Assembly (NCBI GenBank): GCA_937967755.1
Contig: CALBTA010000452.1
Coordinates: 1-7,149 of the forward strand
Reading direction: 5' to 3'
Source: an uncultured Planctomycetaceae bacterium
GTDB taxonomy: Bacteria; Planctomycetota; Planctomycetia; Pirellulales; Pirellulaceae
DNA: 7,149 nt
In this document: positions 1-6,729 of the stretch, in pieces
Layout: every line of letters starts with the position of its first letter
Numbering within the stretch: the first letter of the stretch is position 1
Translations under genes and position numbers: made by a program
Notes under the pieces: model-generated
The model's input: the letters and a program-made list of their open reading frames with translations, nothing else
The model's database searches: none
What the model was told of the DNA's origin: nothing

Positions 1-495
1 GCCAAGCCGCTGGAAGGCCCGCGGTCGTTTGATGTCGGCCGCAACGCGTTCAAGGTTTCTAGTTGCATCGCCTGCCACAAGCTCGGCGGAGAGGGTCAGC
101 AGATCGGCCCGGAACTGACGAAGCTGGACGACGAGAAACGCAACGCGGAGCACATCTTGCGTTCGCTCATTACCCCTTCGGAAAAGATCGATGAGAAGTA
201 TCAGCAGCACCAGTTCATCATCGATGGCCGGCCGATTACCGGGATGATCGTCAAGGAAACCGACGCCGACATCACCGTGGTCGACAACCCGCTGGCGACC
301 AACCGCAAACCGATGGTGATCGCCAAAGCGGCGATTGAAGAGCGGATTCCGTCGAAGCTATCGATCATGCCCACTGGCCTGCTCGGCAAGCTGACCCGCG
401 AGGAAATCCTCGACCTGATCGCCTACATTCACGCCGGCGGAGACAAACGGCACAAGCTATTCGGCGAGCATGAACACGGGCATCACGATCACTGA
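1..495 (+). CDS. C-type heme-binding domain protein, Pirellula/Verrucomicrobium type, 3' part
   Basis: The reading frame is open from the first base, so the N-terminal part lies outside the window; 164 residues are visible. The heme c attachment motif CIACH is at visible residues 22-26 (bases 64-78), in the context AFKVSSCIACHKLGGEGQQIGPEL. The family pattern then follows: RSLITPSEKI, a short beta region with TGMIV, and IEERIPSKLSIMPTGLLGKL, where Met123 is the likely distal heme ligand. The end is LTREEILDLIAYI. This matches the planctomycete/verrucomicrobial heme-binding domain described as TIGR02603, which usually closes large secreted proteins with a propeller (dehydrogenase-like) or related domain. 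It is therefore probably the C-terminus of a periplasmic electron-transfer protein, but the catalytic part and substrate cannot be seen. An unusual tail rich in His, HEHGHHDH, follows the domain. An internal TTG at 157 could be mistaken for a start, but it lies after the heme motif. Confidence 0.9.
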   Translation, partial: AKPLEGPRSFDVGRNAFKVSSCIACHKLGGEGQQIGPELTKLDDEKRNAEHILRSLITPSEKIDEKYQQHQFIIDGRPITGMIVKETDADITVVDNPLATNRKPMVIAKAAIEERIPSKLSIMPTGLLGKLTREEILDLIAYIHAGGDKRHKLFGEHEHGHHDH

Positions 496-504
496 GGAAT
501 CTCG

Positions 505-510
505 TACAAT
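505..510 (+). promoter_or_regulatory. Possible -10 element (TACAAT) before the permease gene
   Basis: TACAAT matches five of six positions of the sigma70 -10 consensus and lies about 60 bases before the permease start, in the short gap after the heme-protein stop. No convincing -35 box lies 16-18 bases upstream, where the DNA is the His-rich 3' end of the previous gene. The same bases include an ATG (509) preceded by GAGGA, so the signal could instead be a ribosome binding site of a 25-codon leader ORF. Read-through from the upstream gene is equally possible. Confidence 0.25.
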
Positions 511-572
511 GGCTGGGGCTATCCGTCGCCGCGGGGTGCGGCGGGCTGCCATCACTTTGGAACCGCGCCGCG

Positions 573-2450
573 ATGTCCACGCCTGAATCGATGCTGCCTG
601 CCGAAGCCCGCTTGGGCTCGCCGTTCGCCGAAGCGCCCCCATCGCGCTGGGATGCGATCGATGCGAAGCTGTCGTGGCTGAGCGAGTACATCAACCCCAT
701 TCTGGTGAAGGAAACCCGGCAGGCATTGAAGAGCCGGCAATTCGTGATCACCTTCTCGCTGCTGCTAATCGCGGGGTGGGGCTGGTCGCTGTTGGTGGTC
801 GCGAACTCTATGCCCGGCATTTACTACGCCCCGCGCGGAGCCTTCATGCTGGCGGGTTACTTTTGCGTCCTCTGTTTCCCGCTGCTGGTCATCGTGCCGT
901 TTTCGGCGTACCGGTCGCTGTCGGGTGAGTGTGAAGACGGCACGTTCGAACTGGTTTCGATCACTTCGCTCAGCCCGCGGCAAATCGTCGGCGGCAAGTT
1001 GGGCAGTGCGATCGTGCAGATGTTGATGTATCTTTCGGCACTGGCCCCGGCGATGGCGTTTACTTACATGCTGCGCGGGATCGATATCGTGCTGATCTTG
1101 CTTTGCGTGCTGTACTTGTTTTTGATTTCGGTGGCGCTTTCGATTATCGGTTTGCTGTTCGCCACGATCTCGAATAGCCGCACCTGGCTGACGGTCATCG
1201 GGCTGAAATTTATTTTGGAACTCATCGCGATTTTCTTCCTGATCATCTCTGGCGGGTTGGCGGCAATTCAAGCGGGCGCGATGCCCTACGACGAGCCCCA
1301 TTTTTGGGCGGCGCAATTGTTCATCGTCACGATCGTCGCCAGTTACGCCGCGCTGTTTTACCTATCGGCGATGGCCCGCCTGACATTCGTCAGCGACAAT
1401 CGCTCAACCAAAATCCGCGTTTGTTTGTTTGTGATTCAAGTGCTGGCCATCAGTTGGGCAACGTGGTACTGGCTGATGGAAAACCAGTACGAAATTCTCA
1501 TCGCGTTTCTGGTTTGGGCGGGTTTCCACTGGTGGCTGATGGGCGGGCTGATGATTGGCGAGTCAGGTGAAATCAGCCCTCGCATTCGCCGCGATTTGCC
1601 GGAGACATTCATCGGCCGGGCCTTTTCGATTTGGCTGTACCCTGGACCGGGTACGGGGTACGTCTTCACCGCGACTTGTTACGGGGCGATGGTCGCGATG
1701 GTTTGCGCCGCGGCGTTCGGCGCATCGTTCACCACGTCGCTGACGGACACCGCCTCCGCAGTCAGCGGGTCGCCGGTTTGGAAAGTCGTGTTCATCGTCG
1801 GCGTCGTGTTGCTCTGTGCCCTCGGCGGGCTGCTGGTTTACCGCTGGCGAAACCAGCCCACCGCCATCGCGCTGATCGCTTCTCTGGCCTTCGCCCTGAC
1901 GGCCGGCATCAGCCTGTTGTTCCTGCTGGCAATGCTCGTGCCGCCTTCGTCAGATCTCGATCACGAAGTTGTTTCCGTGGCGATCTTCATCTACTGCTAT
2001 TTGCTGATCTACCTCGGTATCACCCGGCTGGCGATGATGCTGATGGAGCGCTTCGTCCAAGGGGGGATTTTTCTATCAGCGCTGTTGTCGATTCTGTTTG
2101 TCGCGTGCGGTGCGATGCTTCATCTATTAGTGACCGGTTTTTCCAATAGCTGGGAAATGCTTCGAAACTATGATCTGACTGTGTTTCAAGTTACTAATCC
2201 CTTTTGGACAGTGGCCGCAATCGAATCCAACGATCTAACCATTGTCAACGTTTTGGGCGCATCGCTTTCGGTGGAGGGAACGATTCTCGTCATCACCGCC
2301 GCGGGTATGTTGTTGCTAAACCTGGCGTTGGCTGCCCGAGAAGTCGACCGCGCCCGCGAAGCAGTTCCCGACCGCGTGCTGGAAGAAGAGCGAGCGCTGC
2401 ACCCCGAAAAGATAGAAACCGCCAAACCAAGCAGCCCGTGGGATGAGTAG
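573..2450 (+). CDS. ABC-2 type transporter permease, multi-pass membrane protein
   Basis: This 625-residue protein is an inner-membrane permease. The cytosolic N-terminus carries EYINPILVKETRQALKSRQF (residues 38-57), the typical opening of planctomycete ABC-2 permeases, then hydrophobic spans near 58-77, 91-112, 144-165, 169-199, 206-232, 247-268, 282-300, 307-327, 359-384, 403-422, 430-456, 467-490, 498-521 and 569-587. Between spans 2 and 3, SGECEDGTFELVSITSLSPR (117-136) and IVGGKL match the conserved coupling loop of ABC-2 permeases, which in the family contacts the ATPase. The C-terminus (588-625) is charged and cytosolic. It is longer than a minimal six-span permease, which suggests a duplicated or extended form. 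No ATP-binding protein is encoded nearby, so the substrate is unknown. The frame is open back to 495, but ATG 573 is the first conventional start; ATG 591 is an alternative. Neither has a clear Shine-Dalgarno site. Confidence 0.85.
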   Translation: MSTPESMLPAEARLGSPFAEAPPSRWDAIDAKLSWLSEYINPILVKETRQALKSRQFVITFSLLLIAGWGWSLLVVANSMPGIYYAPRGAFMLAGYFCVLCFPLLVIVPFSAYRSLSGECEDGTFELVSITSLSPRQIVGGKLGSAIVQMLMYLSALAPAMAFTYMLRGIDIVLILLCVLYLFLISVALSIIGLLFATISNSRTWLTVIGLKFILELIAIFFLIISGGLAAIQAGAMPYDEPHFWAAQLFIVTIVASYAALFYLSAMARLTFVSDNRSTKIRVCLFVIQVLAISWATWYWLMENQYEILIAFLVWAGFHWWLMGGLMIGESGEISPRIRRDLPETFIGRAFSIWLYPGPGTGYVFTATCYGAMVAMVCAAAFGASFTTSLTDTASAVSGSPVWKVVFIVGVVLLCALGGLLVYRWRNQPTAIALIASLAFALTAGISLLFLLAMLVPPSSDLDHEVVSVAIFIYCYLLIYLGITRLAMMLMERFVQGGIFLSALLSILFVACGAMLHLLVTGFSNSWEMLRNYDLTVFQVTNPFWTVAAIESNDLTIVNVLGASLSVEGTILVITAAGMLLLNLALAAREVDRAREAVPDRVLEEERALHPEKIETAKPSSPWDE

Positions 2451-2462
2451 CTATCTTGGAGT

Positions 2463-2480
2463 GCGGCGACTCGTCTCCGC
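2463..2480. repeat. Intergenic hairpin, candidate dispersed palindromic repeat
   Basis: In the 70-base gap between permease and DUF6797 gene, GCGGCGAC and GTCTCCGC form an inverted repeat with one mismatch and a TC centre, flanked by TGGAGT. There is no T-run afterwards, so it is not a classical terminator. From memory, hairpins reading GGAGTGCGGCGACTCGTC are common between genes in some planctomycete genomes, which suggests a REP-like element. That recollection was not checked. Confidence 0.45.
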
Positions 2481-2520
2481 CTTACGTTTCAAAACACGTT
2501 GCTACTGAATCGGTATCCGC

Positions 2521-3798
2521 ATGCCTTCTACCTACCAATCATTGATTTGTGTTTCGTTGGCTATCGCAATCGGCGGGGGGTCGCATGCCGCTGACCGTGG
2601 TGACCCGATGCAGTACGGCCCCGTGCTTTGCCACAGCGTGACGTTCGTGAAACCGCCGAACAACAACGCTCCCACGTGGGAAGGCGCGGTGACGCGGGCG
2701 GTCAACATCGCTCTGCCGAACGATCACACCGCTTGCTATGACGCCGATCAACTTTCGCTGGCCAGCTTCTGGCAAGGGGCATTCCTTGACACATCGAGGA
2801 CCCACCTGACTAGTTACAAAGGAAACATCTGTCCACGTCCAGGGGCCTCGCCGATCTACCTGGCCCTCGGCCGCCCCGGCTGGGCCAGCCCTAGCGGTGC
2901 ACTCGAGGCGAGTGCGATGCGCTTTGACGGATACCACCTTCATGGTGACCGCGTGCTGCTAAATTACACAGTCGCCGGGAGGGCGGTGGCAGAATTGCCA
3001 GGTGCCGGAGAGGGCTTTCTTACCCGTGAGTTCGATGTGGCCGCCGGCGAGGATGTAGTTTCGCTACTGGTCGCCAGCTTCGCTGGTAAGGCAAAAATCA
3101 ACCGCTCGCAGGCGACAATCACCGCAGATGGTAGGTGCTTTATTTGTGTGCTATCGAGCGATGGCGGTGCCCTTTCGTTTCGGTTAGGCGGGGGTGACCT
3201 GTACGTTGACGTTCCAGCCAGCCGGTCGAACCTACGGTTCAAAATCACACAAGCGGTTTGCGATGCGGATGAGCTGGCGGCTCAGGTCGAGAGTATGGCT
3301 GGGCCATTCAAACCGGCAGACTTCGCGGCGCTGACCAAGGGCGGACGGCGAAGGTGGAAAGAAACATTTATCACCGCCGGCGTTCTAGGCGACCAGCCCC
3401 GGGCCTATGCGCTGGACGATCTGCCCGTTCCCGAGCGTCCTTACGGTGCTTGGATGCGGTTGTCGGCGATTGACTTTTTCGAGGACGGCAGGGCCGCCGT
3501 TGCGACTATGTCAGGCGACGTCTGGATCGCCTCTTGGCCAGCCGGCAGCATCGAAAAAGTCACATGGCAGCGCTACGCGACCGGGCTGTACGAACCACTC
3601 GGCCTGAAAGTTGTTGACGGCACGGTCTACGTCCGCGGGCGCGACCGCATTACCCGGCTGTACGATTTGAACGGCGACGGCGAGGCTGATCGTTATGAAA
3701 ACTTTCACTCTCACGGCCCGATCGGCCCAGGCTACCATGCGTTCATTTTCGATCTTCGGCGGGCCCCACAATTGGGTGACCATCGCGGACAACCCTGA
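2521..3798 (+). pseudogene. DUF6797/propeller family secreted protein, 5' part of a broken gene
   Basis: The first 23 residues look like a signal peptide (hydrophobic core SLICVSLAIAIGGG, then SHA before AD), so the product would be exported. Residues about 28-200 resemble the DUF6797 domain of Planctomycetes and Verrucomicrobia: MQYGPVLCHSVTF, then ACYDADQLSLASFWQGAFLD. From 307 a beta-propeller-like part begins (PYGAWMRLSAIDFFEDGRA, then GDVWIASW) and runs to YDLNGDGEADRYENF and GYHAFIFDL (381-412). After Leu412 homology stops: the frame yields only RRAPQLGDHRGQP and a TGA. The next recognisable family block resumes in another frame about ten bases later. Either the gene is inactivated or a truncated protein is made. 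The function is unproven; relatives often carry a heme-binding domain and are thought to act in periplasmic oxidation or degradation. The start ATG 2521 has no clear ribosome binding site. Confidence 0.7.
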
Positions 3799-4564
3799 CG
3801 GAAAGTTTCCATCGGGCGGATGCATCGTGCGCACCGGGCAAAGCTACGGCGAAGGGGGGCCGCGCACCGTTCCGTTTCTGTACTTGCTGCCGCCGAAAGT
3901 GGATACCTCAAGCGGCTCGCAGTGTTGGGCAGACCCGAAGCGCTTCGGGCCGTTGAGCGGCGCGCTCATTCATACTTCCTACAGCACCAGCAGCATCAGC
4001 TATGTACTGCCTCACAACAGCAGCCCGCACCCCAGTGGTTACGCGGTGCATCTGCCCTTTGGCTTCAAGTCAGGGCCAATGCGGCTGCGCGTCAACCCGC
4101 GAGACGGCCAAATGTACATCATCGGCCAACGCGGGTGGGACAGTAACGCGGCGGCCGATGGCTGTCTGCAACGCGTCCGCTACACAGGCCGAGACGCGTA
4201 CGTGGTCACCGCGGCCAAGGCGACCAAAGCGGGGATTGAACTGCGCTTCTCATGCCCGCTGGACCCGAAGGCCGCCGACTACGACAACTTCTTTGCCGCC
4301 CGCGTCGGCGGCAAGACGGAAGAGGAGGTCGATATAGACGATGTGGAGTTGATTGACCAGCAAACCGTGTTAGTGAAATTCGACTTCGACGATATCGACC
4401 CCGCTCAGATCGTCGACCGCGAAGCAACGAAGCGGGCCGCGAAGAACGGCGACGACCGCACGCACTACCGTGTCATTCCGCCGCTGGCCATCACGTTCAG
4501 CATGAAATCAAAAGACGGCGCGCCGGTGAAAGACACGGTTTATTGCACAGTGAATGGGTTTTAG
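3695..4564 (+). pseudogene. DUF6797/propeller family protein, 3' part in the +1 frame
   Basis: Recognisable family sequence begins near base 3758 (GGPHNWVTIADNPDGKFPSG); the codons from ATG 3695 to there are out-of-frame reading of the upstream gene. The family blocks that follow are in order: FLYLLPPKVDTSSGSQCWAD (3878-3937), FGPLSGALIHTSYSTSSISY, FGFKSGPMRLRVNPRDGQMY (4061-4120), IIGQRGWDSNAAADGCLQRV, and a C-terminal beta-rich part ending VKDTVYCTVNGF. These are the second half of the same propeller protein begun at 2521. As I recall relatives, about 40 residues normally separate the HAFIFDL block from the VTIADNPDG block, and they are absent here. A single-base sequencing error therefore does not explain the break. 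The fragment has no credible start or signal peptide of its own. No C-terminal heme domain follows. Confidence 0.65.
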
Positions 4565-4577
4565 TGTGCGAACAAAG

Positions 4578-4598
4578 CCTTCTCACTGGTGAGACAGG
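4578..4598. terminator. Hairpin between convergent genes, possible bidirectional terminator
   Basis: TCTCAC and GTGAGA form a perfect 6-bp stem around TG, and flanking CCT and AGG can extend it past a one-base bulge. It lies in the 39-base gap between the stop of the + strand DUF6797 remnant (4564) and the stop of the - strand PP-loop gene (4604). No T-run follows closely on the + side, so termination strength is uncertain. Confidence 0.4.
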
Positions 4599-4603
4599 AT
4601 GGG

Positions 4604-5599
4604 CTAATTCGAAATTGTTTCCATCTGAGCCGCCGCTTCGTGAGCCTTTCCACGTAGCTGCGTCATTGTGCCATTGCAAGTCATATCGATGCGTCCGCCA
4701 ACTGCCAAACCGGAATCGGCGTAGCGAACCACCATCCCGACTGCGTGGTCAACCGCCGATTCATCCAGTTGCCCAATGACCAACACAGTGGGCCCCGGGA
4801 ACCCGTTGGGAACGAGCATCGCGCTGCTGCGGGCTGCGGGCATCTGATGCATGTACTGCATGGTTGTGTTGTCTTGGGCGTGGCGGCCCACGACGATTTT
4901 TGTCCCGGCACTAATTCGAAAGTGGCGTCCAATTTTTAGCAATTCGAAATCCCATCCGCCGGCATCATCATCGAGTTGAATCAGGTCGAAAACTTTCTTC
5001 GAGAACCGCTGCTCGGTCAGCGCGCACCCGGTGGAAGGGCTGGGAATTTCCTCGATGCCAAATCGCCGGGCGATGTCGATCAGCCCTTTCCGGCTCCGCC
5101 CGCAAATGTCGTACAGTTTTTCGCGGTCGACCCAACCCTCGCGCTCAGGCAGCGTGGGCGGCAGCCTTTTCGCCGAGAGGGGACGTAGCAGCAGATCCTC
5201 GCAACCACCGTGGTAGGCGATGATATCCAGATCCCGGCGCTTCTGGCTCATCGGGCGTTGGCCGACGACTTCGCCGCTGGCCAGGAAGTCGGCCCCGGTT
5301 TGTTCCACGTATTGCTGCGCGCGGTCGAACATGTAAATTCGGCAATCTACGCACGGGTTCGCCCCTTTGCCGTAGCCCCACCTCGGCTTGCGTACCAGTT
5401 GTAGGTAGTCGTCGTCGGTGCCCACAATCGTCAGCTTCACGCCCAACTTGTGCGCCGCCTGGCCCGCTTGATCTTGGCAGCAAGTGAAGGCTGTCTTGAA
5501 GTTGAACGCTTCGACGTCGATGCCCTGCTCTTGCAAAATGCGCACGGCGAGCATGCTATCCAACCCTCCGGAAAACAGCACTACGCAGCGGCGATTCAT
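4604..5599 (-). CDS. PP-loop ATPase, tRNA thiouridine synthase-like, with C-terminal NFACT-R-like domain
   Basis: The 331-residue protein opens with a PP-loop ATP-pyrophosphatase motif, FSGGLDS (residues 9-15), as in ThiI and MnmA, which adenylate a tRNA uridine before sulfur insertion. CVDC (Cys83, Cys86) within KGANPCVDCRIYMF, and STGCALT (Cys192), are the other family marks. The pair plus a third Cys resembles the iron-sulfur ligand set of Fe-S dependent thiouridine synthases. Residues about 217-320 (FELLKIGRHFRIS, KIVVGRHAQDN, then GPTVLVIG) resemble the NFACT-R (DUF814-like) RNA-binding domain. THUMP and rhodanese domains of classical ThiI are absent. The likely role is cytosolic RNA 2- or 4-thiolation; the modified position is not determinable. 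Start choice: ATG 5599 has GGAG six bases upstream; an in-frame TTG at 5617 would add six residues but lacks such a site. The start lies 21 bases after the rnc stop, so the two genes are probably cotranscribed. Confidence 0.8.
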   Translation of the reverse strand: MNRRCVVLFSGGLDSMLAVRILQEQGIDVEAFNFKTAFTCCQDQAGQAAHKLGVKLTIVGTDDDYLQLVRKPRWGYGKGANPCVDCRIYMFDRAQQYVEQTGADFLASGEVVGQRPMSQKRRDLDIIAYHGGCEDLLLRPLSAKRLPPTLPEREGWVDREKLYDICGRSRKGLIDIARRFGIEEIPSPSTGCALTEQRFSKKVFDLIQLDDDAGGWDFELLKIGRHFRISAGTKIVVGRHAQDNTTMQYMHQMPAARSSAMLVPNGFPGPTVLVIGQLDESAVDHAVGMVVRYADSGLAVGGRIDMTCNGTMTQLRGKAHEAAAQMETISN

Positions 5600-5620
5600 C
5601 GGCAACTCCGTTCGCAATGT

Positions 5621-6379
5621 TCAGCCTTCGGCATCGGCCGAGAAAGGTGCTCGTTCTCCGCGGAGCACGGCCAGCGCGTTGGCCGCCGCGCGCTGTTCCG
5701 CTTCGCGTTTGTTGCATCCCCAGGCCGCCGGGTAACGAACGCCGCCGACATGCGCCGATACCTGAAACGATTTGCTGTGGTCGGGACCCTTTTCATCCAG
5801 CAAGATGTACGTCGGTGTGCTGTTAAACTCGCGCTGGGCATGCTGTTGCAGTTGCGATTTGTAATTCGCCCCAGTCTCTCCGCGAGCGGCTTTGTCCACT
5901 TCGTCGCTCATGTGGCGAAGGATGAAATCTTTGGCCGCCGGCAGGCCGCCATCAAGGTGAATCGCCGCAACGAGTGACTCAAATACATCAGCGAGCAGCG
6001 ACGGCGGAACGTTATCGCTGGCGGCCATCCCCTTGCCGAGGATCAGAAAGTCCAGCATACCCAACATCCGGCTAACCCGGGCGCAAGTCTTGCGGCTAAC
6101 GACGACCGATTTGATCTTGGTCAAGTCGCCTTCGAGTAGATCGGGGAACCGTTCGAACAACAACTCGCAAACGATGTAACCCAAAATGGCGTCGCCGTAA
6201 AATTCCAGACGCTCGTTTGACGCCAGCCGGTGGTCGGCCCCCGAAGCGTGGGTCAACGCGGCCCGCAACATCGCGATGTCGTTGAATTGGTATCCGATGC
6301 GCGCTTGGCAATCGATCAGATACGTATCGATCGGCGCATCGGAGGGCGGCGGCAGATTTGCCGGAGCGGGGTCGCTCAT
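5621..6379 (-). CDS. rnc: Ribonuclease III
   Basis: RNase III cuts double-stranded RNA in rRNA precursor maturation and mRNA turnover, acting as a dimer in the cytosol. The 252-residue protein has the signature NERLEFYGDAILGYIV (55-70). Metal-site residues corresponding to E. coli Glu38, Glu41, Asp45, Asp114 and Glu117 appear as Glu56, Glu59, Asp63, Asp131 and Glu134 (LLADVFESLVAAI), so it should be active. A double-stranded RNA binding domain fills about 171-240 (NYKSQLQQHAQ to NKREAEQRAAANALAVL). The length is slightly above the usual 225-230 because of a proline-rich N-terminal extension (PAPANLPPPSDAP) and a short C-terminal tail. Start choice: ATG 6379 has AAGGTG eight bases upstream; an in-frame GTG at 6397 would add six residues with a weaker site. 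It is the first gene of a probable operon with the PP-loop gene downstream. Confidence 0.96.
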   Translation of the reverse strand: MSDPAPANLPPPSDAPIDTYLIDCQARIGYQFNDIAMLRAALTHASGADHRLASNERLEFYGDAILGYIVCELLFERFPDLLEGDLTKIKSVVVSRKTCARVSRMLGMLDFLILGKGMAASDNVPPSLLADVFESLVAAIHLDGGLPAAKDFILRHMSDEVDKAARGETGANYKSQLQQHAQREFNSTPTYILLDEKGPDHSKSFQVSAHVGGVRYPAAWGCNKREAEQRAAANALAVLRGERAPFSADAEG

Positions 6380-6442
6380 GAGATAGACACCTTGCACAGG
6401 GCTCGATTCTGTGAAGGCGTCAGGTAAACCTGGAGGCCGTCG

Positions 6443-6469
6443 CGGTGAAAGCGCTGGGCTTTCAAACCG
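6443..6469 (-). promoter_or_regulatory. Stem-loop in the rnc mRNA leader
   Basis: TGAAAGC (6446-6452) and GCTTTCA (6458-6464) are perfectly complementary around a 5-base loop, and CGG/CCG extend the stem beyond a 2-base bulge. It lies about 65 bases before the rnc start, downstream of the predicted promoter, so it would be present in the rnc transcript. E. coli RNase III is known to cut a leader stem of its own mRNA; a similar role here is inference. Confidence 0.45.
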
Positions 6470-6510
6470 TAGGGCGGCCGCGAGGTTTGCCCGACGCGAT
6501 TGTTCGCTCT

Positions 6511-6532
6511 CGCATGGAATGCATTCAATGCG
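6511..6532. promoter_or_regulatory. 22-bp near-perfect palindrome, candidate operator
   Basis: The core GAATGCATTC (6517-6526) is a perfect 10-bp palindrome, and CGCAT/ATGCG arms extend it to 22 bp with a single mismatched pair (6516/6527). Further AATGC copies occur just beside it (6527-6531 and 6533-6537). It lies about 20-40 bases downstream of the predicted rnc transcription start, a position suited to a dimeric repressor. No regulator gene is adjacent. Confidence 0.45.
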
Positions 6533-6559
6533 AATGCCACCAATGGGGTGGTTTGATTA

Positions 6560-6588
6560 AGTCTATTTGCCCGGCACCGGTGTGTCAA
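6560..6588 (-). promoter_or_regulatory. rnc: Sigma70-like promoter for rnc
   Basis: On the - strand, TTGACA (6588-6583) is a perfect -35 box, followed by a 17-base spacer and TAGACT (6565-6560), four of six matches to TATAAT. Transcription would begin near 6553, giving a leader of roughly 175 bases before rnc. Confidence 0.5.
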
Positions 6589-6700
6589 TCTGAATGACAC
6601 CGCAAAGACGCTGTGCAACTTGGGCTGCCCGCACCTTCAGCTTTGCGCAACTACTGCACTTGTAACCACTTACCTCACACGTCCCGCGCTTACGCCAAGG

Positions 6701-6729
6701 TTGAGCTTGAAAGAACCGCATGTCACAAT
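6701..6729 (+). promoter_or_regulatory. Weak candidate promoter for the propeller gene
   Basis: TTGAGC (6701-6706), a 17-base spacer and CACAAT (6724-6729) match the sigma70 boxes at four of six positions each. The predicted start near 6736 would leave a leader of about 40 bases. The match is modest and could be chance. Confidence 0.25.

Noticed and set aside
365..820. A - strand frame of 151 codons.
   Set aside because: It is antisense to the heme-protein end and the permease start and has no recognisable protein character.
765..1316. A - strand frame of 183 codons rich in Arg, Gln and His.
   Set aside because: It is the antisense shadow of the membrane spans of the permease; its composition reflects the complementary codons.
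3695..3800. Programmed +1 ribosomal frameshift joining the two DUF6797 halves.
   Set aside because: A frameshift alone would not restore the family block missing at the junction, and no slippery site with a downstream structure is evident.
5600..5617. TTG 5617 as start of the PP-loop gene, and GTG 6397 as start of rnc.
   Set aside because: In both cases an ATG six codons downstream has the better-placed ribosome binding site, and the extra residues are not part of any conserved domain.
6465..6524. A tiny - strand ORF in the rnc leader encoding a peptide with KPRGRPTV, resembling an AT-hook.
   Set aside because: It is about 20 codons, without a ribosome site, and the motif is easily produced by GC-rich sequence.
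6376..6618. A - strand frame of 80 codons across the rnc leader.
   Set aside because: It begins with TTG, has no ribosome site, runs into the rnc start in another frame, and shows no domain. The region is better explained as leader and promoter.
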